Assembly: GCA_027627225.1 (NCBI GenBank)
Contig: CM051028.1
Coordinates: 28,138,912-28,202,911, forward strand
Source of the DNA: Congeria kusceri
Lineage: Eukaryota; Mollusca; Bivalvia; Myida; Dreissenidae
Direction: 5' to 3'
DNA: 64,000 nt
Part shown: positions 12,901 to 24,900 of the stretch, one piece after another
Position numbering within the stretch: the stretch's first letter is position 1
Layout: the number at the start of each line of letters is the position of its first letter
The notes under the pieces: generated by a model
Seen by the model: the letters and a program-made list of their open reading frames with translations, nothing else
What the model was told of the DNA's origin: nothing
Databases searched by the model: none
Program-made: the position numbers and the translations under genes

Positions 12901-15900
12901 TTCAATGATTTACATACTATATACATGTTGTTTATTAGTACATGTGTTGTGGGCACAGCTTTGCACTTCAATACAAGCTGTTGCGTCCAGCACTAAGGAA
13001 ATTGGTTGTTTAACCATTTGATAAATTATCCTAGTCCCAGTATTATATACAGCAGAACTTTGTTATCTCACAGTGCCAGGAATCTACAAATGATTTCGAA
13101 ATATCAGAAGTTCGACATATCCAAATATTTTGACCTTTTAGAAGTATTTACTTGAATGTTCAATAAATCATAATATAAAATTGCAATCCTGCATACATAT
13201 TATACTGAACTGTTAACCAGTGGTCAATTATTTAATTAACGTTAACACGTACTTGCATAAATATGAGAAAAGAGGTCTTAAGGTGTTTGTAATGCGTGAA
13301 AAACTTGGTCGTGTCACAGGCATTAACACTTCGAGATAAACAGATAGAAATAAGTGTGAAAATACTTGTTTGGACTTGAAAATCACTTTGACACCGAATG
13401 TTTGAGTTAAAACTTCGAGATAACCGTATTTATTATTTATAAACTTAGAAGGAAAAAATACAAATTATTTTCCACTCTGACATATCCGGAACTTTAACGT
13501 CAGCGAGGTTCGAGATAACGAATTTCAGCTGTAAATATATAGACAAGGTAGCTCCTTTTATATCATAACAGCAGTCAATAGACGACTCCACAAATGTCAA
13601 TCATATTCAAATTAATTTGCAATATTATCCAATCATCGCACTTCAACATGTGTTTAGCGGTTAAACTATTTCACACAAAAGAGCATGTGGTAATATTTGT
13701 GATTTTTTATGAATTTAAATTATTCCTTTAACAACAGCCGGGGAGGAGTTTAAATTATTCGTGGAAAAATCCGGATCAGACAAATGCGGATCAATCTATT
13801 GGCTGGTTATAATTTTGAGAAGCATCAGATCTGAAAGCATGCACTATGTAGATTTCTGAAACCAAACATGTACTTTTATACATTGAACCAGTCTATTGAC
13901 TTCTGTTATGATAGAAAATGGCGAGTGAGCTACCTTATGTACTTATATTTATGGGAATAGGATTTTTTGTTCAATAAAGCTGCTATGTCACAGATTGGGA
14001 AACTGACAAACATGAAAAAAATGTTCCAAATCTAGAACAAGATTCTGTGTTTGATAAACACACATGCCCCCGGTTGGTGCTGGATAGCCCATTTCTTAGT
14101 CCAAATAAGGTCAAGGTCAAGGTGAGGTTGGGTGATATGGGTGGATTGGGAACGATCATAACTAACAACTGTGCAAATATCCAAGTGTTGTAGTAAGCGG
14201 TGTTGGTGCTAGACGAAACGGAAAAATCTAGTTAACCAAGAAACAGCCCATTTGAATTATTCTTAGTGCAAATTAGGTCAAGGTCAAAATAAGGTTGGGT
14301 GATATGGGTGGATTGGGAACGGTCATAATTAACAACTGTGTAAATATCCAAGTGTTGTAGTAAGCGGTGCTGGTGGTAGACGAAATGGTAAAATCTAGTT
14401 AACAAAGAAACTGCCCATTTGAATTATTCTTAGTGCAAATTAGGTCAACGTCAAAGTCATTGTGAGGTTGGGTGATATAGGTCGATAGGGAATGGTCATA
14501 AGCAACAACTGTGTAACAATCAAAGTATTGTATTAAGCGGTGTTAGTGCTAGACAAAATGGAACAATCTACTTAACCATGTCATGGACGGACAGGACAAC
14601 TTATGTCGGGGACATAAAAACAAGATATTATTAAATAGAACTGACTGAAATAGCATTGTCGACACATTAACAAAAGTTCCAAACACCCTGGTTTAATCAT
14701 TACAAGACATTCTTTCAACCCGATTTCAAACACGTCTCGAGACGCTTTTCAACTATTAATAACTCGTATATTGTTGTTGTTAAATTACCACATGGTCCAA
14801 ACAGTCAATCAATTTCACTTCTGGAGTCCTGTTGTTTACAAAACATATGTCCGAAATTACAAGTAGTGCTCCATGCAAATGACTTTAGTGGCGTGGTTAG
14901 AGCATCTGCCTCTCACGACGAGGATCCGGGTTCAATTCCCCGCAAGAGCTCAGAAATTTTCATTTCAATGCTGTTAGAAGTAATCTTTGTTTGCAAGATA
15001 TATTTTTCAAATATTTTTCAGGAAAAAAAGAAATATATCAATAAACGTCAATTAATAAAATCATAATAAAATACTATACTTTCTCTCTTTTTAATAAGCT
15101 TTTGGAATTGCATTTGGCATCAGGGCTTTCCTTTGACCCGAGCTCCCGGGTTTTGATGCGTGGAAATTTCAAAATACACTTGTTTGACTCGCGAGGTAAT
15201 TACTTCATGCGTCACCTTTGACCCGGGGCAATTTCCGGACTTGCGTCATACAGTATAACGCGGCTGGCTGATTATCCCAATCAGTCGAACCGCGATGTAA
15301 AAGTTGATAAAACACTCGGCGATTATTGGTTGGAGGCGGAGTCAATCGTTAAATAGATGCCGTCCATCAGTGGTCAAATTACCGTGTAGCTCCGCCAATT
15401 AGGCGCAGTTTGGTAGCTCAGAAAAGTCTATATTGACCAATTAAAACGCATAGTTTTATATGCTTCCAATGACGTGAACAATCGACCTTTCTGCGTAATA
15501 TACACGTATCCACACTTAGTAAATGAGTCCGTTAGAGTATGTATATTCACGACCATTAAACGTTTAAACCACAATTTACTCACCGCTTCCCTTGTTGATA
15601 ATATCAACATTTAGTTTAGTTCCTAAATATAAAAGCATTTTTATAATTACTTAATTAATATTTCGGGTAAAATTATTAATATAATTCCAAAATTTGGAAC
15701 CGATTTCAGCGAAAATTCTGACTTTTACGTAACATTTCTTATATCCAAAATATCCAACATTTAATTTTAGTGTTAGAGTGTCATAAACACATTTTTTGAA
15801 TAGTCGGTGTATTTCATGTAAATCCTTTGTTTTATAGAAAAGCGCACGAAAGTTATGCTTACACAAACGATGTCACGTTCTACAAATGGAAAGCATGCAT

Positions 15901-18900
15901 GTATCGACCCTGTGGTTTACCAAATATATACATGTCATTTGGGAATAAAAACTTCGTAGTGCAAGAACTTTGAAATCTTTTCTTTTGTTTTAAAACTTTC
16001 ATAGTGCAAAAACTCAGCGATCTTTAGAATTTGAATAATTATTTTATTGCAGTGTATTAATATACTTTGTAACAGTAAATCAATATTTGCGGACCGTAAC
16101 TACGTATATTTTTTTTCGTAAGGAAGCCTATGTTATATTGTTCTACATGATATGTGGTTTCGTAAAAAAAATCAGTGGTATTTTTAGTATGTAAAGAATA
16201 TGCTAAAATCGTCTTAATATTTATAATAATAATAAATAATAATAATAAACAATTTAATAATAATAATAGATCTAATAATAATATAACAATAATAAGAAGA
16301 AAATAAAATGAAATAAATTAAAAAGAAAATAATAAGTTAATAAAAAAAAAAAAAATATTACAAATAATATTATTAAATTATAAAATATAAATAATAAATT
16401 AATACAAATAATAATAAAAAGAAGGAAAACAAATGGAAACTACCCACAAAGCATAGACTCTTGAAGGTTTATAGGCTATCTGACTCTTGAGGAATTTGAT
16501 TTTGACTCTTGAAGATTTGACCCGAAGAGTCATTGACTCTTGAAATTCAAAGTCTAAGGAAAGCCCTGTGGCATGTTCATACAATTACTCAGTAGCACAC
16601 ACCAAATAGTCCTAGTATATTTTTAGAAGGGCTTTCCCAAAAGAGTCATTTTTTCTGCTATTATTTGTATTGTTATACTATTAAGTGATGCTTTGTTGAC
16701 TGTATTTGATTTAATATCGTATTGTTTACATTTCAAACTTGTATGGCCTCATTCATATTTGTCTAATAATCTGTGAAGTAGCAGCTTTAAAAAACCAAGC
16801 CCTAGTGTTGTGCCGATTAATCATTTCGTCGATTAATCAACGACTAATAAGTAATGATTAGTCGATTAAGATTTGGGATTAGTCGATTAATTGAATATAT
16901 GCATGCATGAGTTTTCTTTCTTGAAAAATTTCCAATCCCTTTTTTTTAACTTGAACAGGTGATCCAATTCATTTATTTGTTTTTATGACCAAATAATGTA
17001 TTTAAATAACACACATGCACATATAATTAAATACATTTTTCAATAGAATTAAATGTATACATTTATATTTTTTAATATGATTTGTAGAACTGATATTCGT
17101 CTCTAGTAAAGCTGTTATGTCAGGATTACAAACACAGTAGTCCATGATGGCTCCACTCAGTCTTGTTAAAGATGGAGATCTTACTTGTGTGAAAGGTTTA
17201 AACACAGGTTATAAAATGTAAAAATGAAAATAATGCAAATACGGTCTTTGTATTCATTTGTTTAGCTTTTATGTAACCCATGTTTTTTGTAAATTTTTAG
17301 ATAAATTTTGCATTTCTGTACCCAACACACGAAAAAATGTATAGTGTTTGTGCGGTTGCTTAAATTTTAAATAATTAATTTATCTGATATGTATCTTCAA
17401 CTATCTTGTCAACAGTCCAGCGCGTTACTAGGATAATGCAGTTGTTTTACAAAAAGCATGTTTTATGCCTATTTCCTTCATAATTGCATTATATTAATCA
17501 GACACATATTTTCTGCAAAACTAAATAAAACAATGTAAATCACTGAAACGTTGCAGTCTATAGTGTATTTCCTTTACTTTCAAGAATCCTGATTTATCGG
17601 TTATTTAGTCAGTACTTGTTGCTGATTAATCGACTACAATTTTGGACACTGATTAACAACACTACAAAGCCCCCATGGTCTTGCAGTAGTTGTCAAAATC
17701 CATCTCTAGTTGAAAACAAATAAAGGGATTGGCAATTTTCATAATAAGTGGATTTTATGATAGCCAAACAAAAGAAAAAGGACATATGCATAAAGAATGT
17801 ATATGTTAATTATTAATGCATGCTATATTCTCATTTAACTTTTTCCCCTAAAAATGTTTGAAAATTGGAGGTGCTTATTATACATTAACATGTATTATAT
17901 TCATAAGAGAACGGTATAATCTTCATACAATGCTTAGTGCTTGAACGTACACGTATATTTAAGAGGTTTCAACCACTGCCTCAAAATGAAAGATTATGAA
18001 CCTATGATTTATATATAACTGACATATTAGGTCAAAGACTTATAAAATAAAACTCCGCAAGTCGGATGTGTCGCCTGAAGGGTCATGACTCAAGTACGAT
18101 AAGACCAATTATGCCGAAAACCGAACTCAACTTTCCTCGATGCCTACTAACACTTCCTTAAAGTTTCATAATGATAGCACAAAAACTTATCAAAGAAAAT
18201 CCTTCATGCAGCAGTTTCAGGTGACACAAACTGTCATAATATATTGAGGTCAGAGAGGACCTCTTGATGTATTGCCGAGTAATATGTAACATTAATTTAC
18301 ATGTTTTGTTCTTTTTGTTCTTTGGCCATTTTATTACACAGTTGATACATGTTACGTCATATTTTTAATAATTATGTGGCTTCTAATTAACTAAATTATT
18401 TAACAACATGATACACATATACCCCAATAGAACATATGAGGCGCGTCATGGGAAAACCGGTCTTAATGCATGTGCGTAGTGTCGTCCCGGATTAGCCTGT
18501 GCAATCCAGGACAACACTTTCCGCCTACAGTGGATTTATGTTTAGAAGAGACTAACATGAAACAGAAAATACCATTAAAGCGGAAAGTGCCGTCCTGGAT
18601 TAGCCTGAGTGGCCTGCACAGACTAATCCGGGACCGCACTTTACGCATATGCATTAAGACTGGTTTTCCCACAATGCGCCTCATATTATGAAACATGAAC
18701 CTACGGTTTAGATCCAAGTATACAGATTCCCTTCCCAGAAGGCAGAACTTTGATGGTCCAGTTCTCAATGACACTCTCATCTTCCTTAGCAGAGCGCTTC
18801 GTTTTCTTGACCTGTGTTGATTTGTGGACTGGTCCAACAGGGGCTGCTGGTTTACTCTGACTGGTTCCTGCATCACCAGTGTCCTCAGTATGTGTGTCTT

Positions 18901-21900
18901 CTTCACTGTCAACTGGAAACAAACAATGTTACCTGCAACTACTTCTTTTCTTTCATTTGTATTTTTACTTTCAATTCTATGCTGGACTTACTAGACATAA
19001 AACAAATCAAGGCCAACTGAAATATACTATCAAGAATCAATTTCTGTCTTTACAAAGGAAAGACAAGCACAACTTTAATTGCAATTAAATAGCAATGAAG
19101 AACTTTAAAATCAACACTCTAAAATGACTAGCAGAAAATAAATAACCATGATCAAGCACAGTTTACTGGCTCCTGAAACGAACTGAATAGATCCAAGAAA
19201 CATATCTATGCTTTGCTTTCCAAATTTTAAAGTCACAACTGATTAAAATACAAAATTTGCAAACAAAACAACCATACAAACAGTTTTTATGAAAATATTT
19301 AATACATGTCCTGGGGATATAAAAATATAAAATATCCAAATTATAAACAAGCAATTTTGTCTTTTGTTAATCGATCAATTGACTGCATTCCACTTAAAGA
19401 GTCAGTAAAGAATAAACTAACCATCATCAGTGACAACAATATCTGTATCATCTCCTGTTGTTTCTTCGTTTATACCTGCACCATCATCCAAGGTGGTAAC
19501 TTCTGTTAAACACAGAGCAAGGTTGAGGCGTGTCGGTAGTGGGAAAACTGGGCTTAATGCACGTGCGTAAAGTGTCATCCCGGATCAGCCTGTGCAGTCT
19601 GCACAGGCTGATCCGAGACAACACTTTCCGTTTTTATGGTATTTTCTCTTTCAAGGAAGTCTCTTCTCTTCTAAACATTAATCAACCGTAGGCGGAAAAT
19701 GCCATCCTGGATTAGCCTGTGCCCACTGCACAGGCTGATCCGGGACGACATGCTTGGTCCTTTCCTTGTTTACACTTTGACGTCAGATTTGTGGGTATCT
19801 TATATAACCATAGTATGCACATGCATATTCACAAGTCAGAGTAGCGCAGTTGGTTACAGTGCTGTCTACTGTCATTTCTTCTAACTGTCGTGGGTTTGAA
19901 ACCCACTCTGGGTTTTCTTGTTTGAAGTATTTTTCTTCATTGGCTTTTTATCAAAACTATCATGATGTAAATTATTCATACTTCATACTTTGTATTGCTC
20001 ATTTCTTCCACATAATAACATCAAAATTGCTGAAGGAGATCACTTTTTCATTGACATAGTCCCTTTACATATATTTTATGTGTTTGAAAAAAGAGAGCAA
20101 ACTTACCATCATCTGAGGCTGCATCTCCTGCTCTGAAAACAAAACAAACACCTAAGTTGAGTAAGTACATTACAGAGCGACAACAATGCAAAAGCTTACA
20201 TGTACAATGGTTTCCAGGTCAATTGACTTCAATACAATGAAACCGTTCTTTGTTGGCTTATTCTGAAGGTAAAACAGTTGCAGCCCAAACAGGGTTATTT
20301 TTTGCCAAATGCTCTGATTTGTAGAATTTATTTATATTGCGAATGGCAGATTGAACATTTTTTTACACGTCTTTTACCTACTGGTACAAATTAAGAAACT
20401 GTAAACACGAGTACCTTTTGTAAACTATGCACAGTATTATAAATAAAACTAATGAGTAAATTATGTGTCCACTAACAAGTATTTACTTATTCACAAACAA
20501 TAATATATTCATGCAAAAATGAACAGAAAAGAATGATAAGAAATCACAATGATGACAGTACAATACACATTTTTATCTTGCATTACCTTCTATCATCATA
20601 CAGTCATGTGTTGTTAGATAAAGAGGAACAGATACATTAATCATCAAATCACCAAGCATTCTTTGATAAAATTGACAACCAACGTGTCAGATTTGTTTGT
20701 GCTTTAAACTTAAATGGTAGACTGGTTCACTCACCTGTCCAGTGTCTGGTTGCTGAAATATGATGAAATAATCTGTTCCCAGTCCGCAGGGAAGCCCAAC
20801 CAGAAGGCCTCAATCACCTTGTGTGGAAATCCTTTAACATTCAGCAGGTGGACAATCACTCACATGCACATGTACTATATGTATCCACCATAACGCATTC
20901 ATTTATTTTCCATGGTATAAGGTAATGCACCTATCAATATTTTCCCCCAGGACGGGGGCCGCAGGCTTACCGAGGGGAATTTGACTAATTTGATTTTTTA
21001 GGGGTCTATTTCCCCACCCTAGAGCCAAGCATATGTGTCTAAATTCCCACAGTGGGAGATGCTTTGTGTATCAAATGACCCGGGGCCAATATTACCGGGA
21101 TCTAAAATCGGACCAAAACAGGACCCCGAATTATTCAGCGTGTCAAATTCCAGCCTGTCTGGAATGGTTTCAGTCTAAAGTTCCGTATATGCCCTGGGGG
21201 AATACTGATAGGTGCTTAACAGTAAGGACGTTAGCACATATAATGTACTATGGAATGATGTACATGTAGCTTAACAGGCTGACTTAGCAGAAGATATATT
21301 TTCTACATGTATATTATTTTTGCTCTATTTAACACGTTTTATGCAGGTTTTAAATGAAAGCAAATCTGCACTGCATGGATTATTAATACTTTTGCTCTGA
21401 AATGATACAGTTTCTCTTCACACCATTACACCCAGGCCATGTTTGATTCTAACCCAACTTCTTTTATACAAACAAATGCAATCTAAAACCATATCCCGAT
21501 AAACAGATTCTAAAATATCAAACAAATGTGGCGCGTCGTGATAAAACCGGTCTTAATGCATATGTATAAAGTGTCGTCCCAGATTAGCCTGTGCAGTCCG
21601 CACAGGCTAATCTAGGACGGCCCTTTCCGTCTACAGTGGATTTATGTTTAGAAGAGACTTCCTTGAAACAGAAAATACCATACAAGCGGAAAGTGCCGTC
21701 CTGGATTAGCCTGTGCGGACTGCACAGGCTAATCCGGGACGACACTTTACGCACATGCATTAAGACCCGTTTTCTCACGACGCGCCACAAATGATGAATA
21801 TGATTGAACATGCTTGCTAAAAGGCCATACCTCTTGGTATTACCATTCAACCGGAGCTTGGTCTCACCTGCAGAGAGTGCATCCAACAGTTCTATATTGC

Positions 21901-24900
21901 CCACAAGCCGGTAGACCGACCCCGTAACCGTAGCAACAACTTTCTCATTGATACGCCGTCCAATTATGCCACTGTGCCAGTAGGTCTGGTCAGACAAACT
22001 GAAACAAGTAAAGAATTCAAAACTGGACAAAAAATTTTCTAGTTCATCAACAGAATATTAGTAAAAATACCCTCTATTGAAACTCTATACTTTTGAAGCA
22101 ATGTTTCCTGTAAAATTAATAATAGTATCAATACATAAAATTGATCACACAGTGTACAAAGCTGTATCTCTGAAATGAAATTTTAAAAAGTAATGAATTT
22201 AATGACTTTTTTCTCCTTTTTTTTAAATTTCACAATAACCAGTTAGTATATACTTCTGTTTTAGGCTTCAACATTTAGCTTTTCTTATCGCGCTCACTTT
22301 TCACAAACTTAACAGGCACATTCAAAATGTTGGAAAACAAGCCACTTACTCCTTCTTCCCCTCAACACAGATGGCATGGACGCCAGGCACGGGTTTGATG
22401 ATCCAGTTGAAGAGGGCACACGTCTCCTTCTCCAGGCTCTGGTTGAAACTGTCCGACTCGACTACAACAGCAGCAAGGCCAACAGGGGCATTCATTTCAA
22501 TGTACAATGGCCATGTAGGCAGTAATGAATTGACCATGGCCCATGACTATAAACATTCTTAAACTTAGTCTTGATTTAAAATATCAACCAATGAAAATCC
22601 AAGCCCATAAGTAACATGCATTTTCATTCGTCAATATGTAAATGAAAATCCAAGCCATTTGTAACATGCATTTTCATTGGTCAATATGTAAAGTCGACTC
22701 AAAGTTTGAGATTGAGAATGTTCGTAGTCGTAGGGCCATGCTGGCAAAGTTATGTATTATGCATTATGATTTCTAAATGGTTGTAAAGTCAGAAATTTTT
22801 AATACCAGTATATTGATAAGTCGCAAGTATTTCTACATGATTTTGTCAAGCCTTTTCCTGACCTTTGTGGGAAAAAGTACCTTGGTTAAATTCGGAAATT
22901 CAGAACGTAAACTTTTCAAAATTGAGAAAAATTCTTATCGCTAAATCGTAAGTATAATGAGAAAATTTACAGTTTTAAACCAATAAATCAGAATTTAACA
23001 GCACTTATAATTTTAATTTAACTCTAAATTGTAACAAATACCTTACCAAGCTAAGCAACCATGAGTTTGTAATCATATGCATGTCTCATTTCCTTTAAGT
23101 TTGTGTATATATCCAAAAGTAGTCAGTGTAAAAAAATCGGCTGTAAAGTATTGAAAAAAGGCCTGTTTGCTGACACTGGAATGGATATTGAGGTAAAAAG
23201 CATTAATTAATTTTTAAATATCATATAATATGTATTTATCTTGTAACATGTTTTGTCAGAAAAAGGATAATGTATAAGCTCAGTCCTTTCCCCAGGCCCT
23301 TTAAGAACAGCGGTACTGCTGTGCCTTAATTTCCAAATCCTTGTCACCGCAGCGCTTAAAATCCCAAAATCAGTGAACTCCAGCACCATAATTTCAATAA
23401 GCATCTAACACAAACTCCTCGCAGCGGTAACGTCCCCTATCGCTTAACGGTAACCACTGCCATCACAAGTAAAATCCTTCCAGATCTGGAGGGATTACGT
23501 GTTAGTAACTTTTACTTATTTAATGCAACTCAGTGCAATTTTCTACATAATTGGATTTTTTATATATCGTCTGCAGTCAATAATGAAAATAGAAAAACAA
23601 AATAACTAATTAAAACCATAAATAATATCTAGAAGATTTTAATCGATCATCATCACGTGGTTTGTTATGACGGCAGGGATTTGATTAGAGCTGTGCTCGG
23701 GACCAGTCAAATCTCTGCGCGCGGAGGTTGCGTCTAACACTCAAAAATCAATAACAGCAGACGATATTTCAGCCAGGTAGTTCTCAGCACAGTGAGGTGT
23801 ATACAGTGTGCTATTTTTAGATCTTATCAAACCAGCTAGCAACATGTGGTAATTTTCGGCTTCTGTGTCGTTTGATAAATCAGCAGCAGATTAATGACTT
23901 TCAAGTTCAGTTAGCAATTGAGTTGGAATTACCTGTTAATGAATGTTCAGCCATTCAAGGGTGCTTTAGAGAATCGTTGGAGATGACCACTGACATGCAT
24001 AGAAACTGTTCCTCGCCAGCATGTTGTTGTGTAAGTAAATTAGCATGATGTAATGTTGAGGCAATGTGTTAGAAATGTAGTCAATCTGTCTTAGTATATA
24101 AGACCGTCTTATATCATACATTTTCACTTTAGATCTACTACATTGAATTTTTTTTACAGGCGAAGTGTATATTTCTAATTTTATAATGAAATGCCAAATA
24201 TGAAATGATAGCATTAGATCCATATCTTGTCTAACTTAGGTGGAACTGCAAATTTTTTTGTAAGACAAAATGATGCAGCAATTGAGTCTGTGGCTCTGAC
24301 ACTGCAGTCTGTTTCGACAGCATGTACAGAAACATGTAGCATAGAGCCTAAAGTCTAGTCATCTACTTTAAACCTTTCATTTGTACAGTTTAATTAAATG
24401 TGTGCAGCCAAAAAAATGTTCCATTTTTTTTTGCAGATTGTGACAGGGGATTTTAACCATGAATAAGGTGAAAAATACACACAGTTCATGTCTCTCCAAC
24501 AAAGTTCTTAATGCTTTGTTGGCAGCCTCCACCCATGGACCTCTTCTCAGAAGAACAACTTTTTAGTACCAGATATTGGACATGAACACTATGCCTCATT
24601 AACATGTGAAGCTTTGTTTAAAGTCATTTCTGATAATTTTGTGTTAATATGCCAATTACTTCATTGAAAGAGGTATACATTTAGGTAAACAGTGTCATTA
24701 TCTATTTCCAGGTTACATTACTTTTGCCACTTGTGTTGTTGTGTTTCTTTGATAAATTTTATAGTGTGTCAATTGTATGATTATGTTATGTTATTGGGAA
24801 ACAAGCGAGAGAAAAAAAACTTTTCAAAGCCTGTTTATTATTGTGCTTGTGTTAGCTCTGAAGTACAGTAGATTTTAATATAGTACACATACAAAAAATC

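Larger units (their letters stand above)
8776..18912 (-). other. SANTA domain 2 of KNL2, split by a 9.2 kb intron
   Basis: The exon 18912-18705 ends with NWTIKVLPSGKGICILGSKP. The exon 9519-9395 continues with GGVWHSSAIEQRL and TGSIYRLQG. The exon 9102-8776 opens with GLPEEV and HGFPKEW. Joined, they make a second complete SANTA domain. Intron positions and phases (2 then 1) match those of SANTA-1, so the domain was duplicated as a block of exons. The linking exons 20132-20107 (26 nt) and 19502-19422 are in frame with both domains, which puts the two SANTA domains in one protein. Confidence 0.9.
20735..22461 (-). other. SANTA domain 1 of KNL2 (three exons)
   Basis: Exons 22461-22350, 21998-21868 and 20831-20735 encode NWIIKPVPGVHAICVEGK, then TYWHSGIIGRRI with TGSVYRLVG, then the tail motif GFPADW. 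This is the order of the vertebrate MIS18BP1 SANTA domain (an xWxIK opening, ICVEGK, YWHS, a GxxYxLxG strand, then GFPxxW). The introns fall after ICVEGKK (phase 2) and after the LSAG segment (phase 1). The acceptor of the first exon has a strong pyrimidine tract. Confidence 0.93.

Noticed and set aside
18463..18912. A 149-codon minus-strand ORF as one protein
   Set aside because: Most of it is family A element sequence read in another frame. Only the exon ending at 18,705 is real KNL2 coding.
21584..22030. 148-codon minus-strand ORF as a single exon
   Set aside because: Only 21,998-21,868 is coding (SANTA-1). The rest is intron and a family A element.
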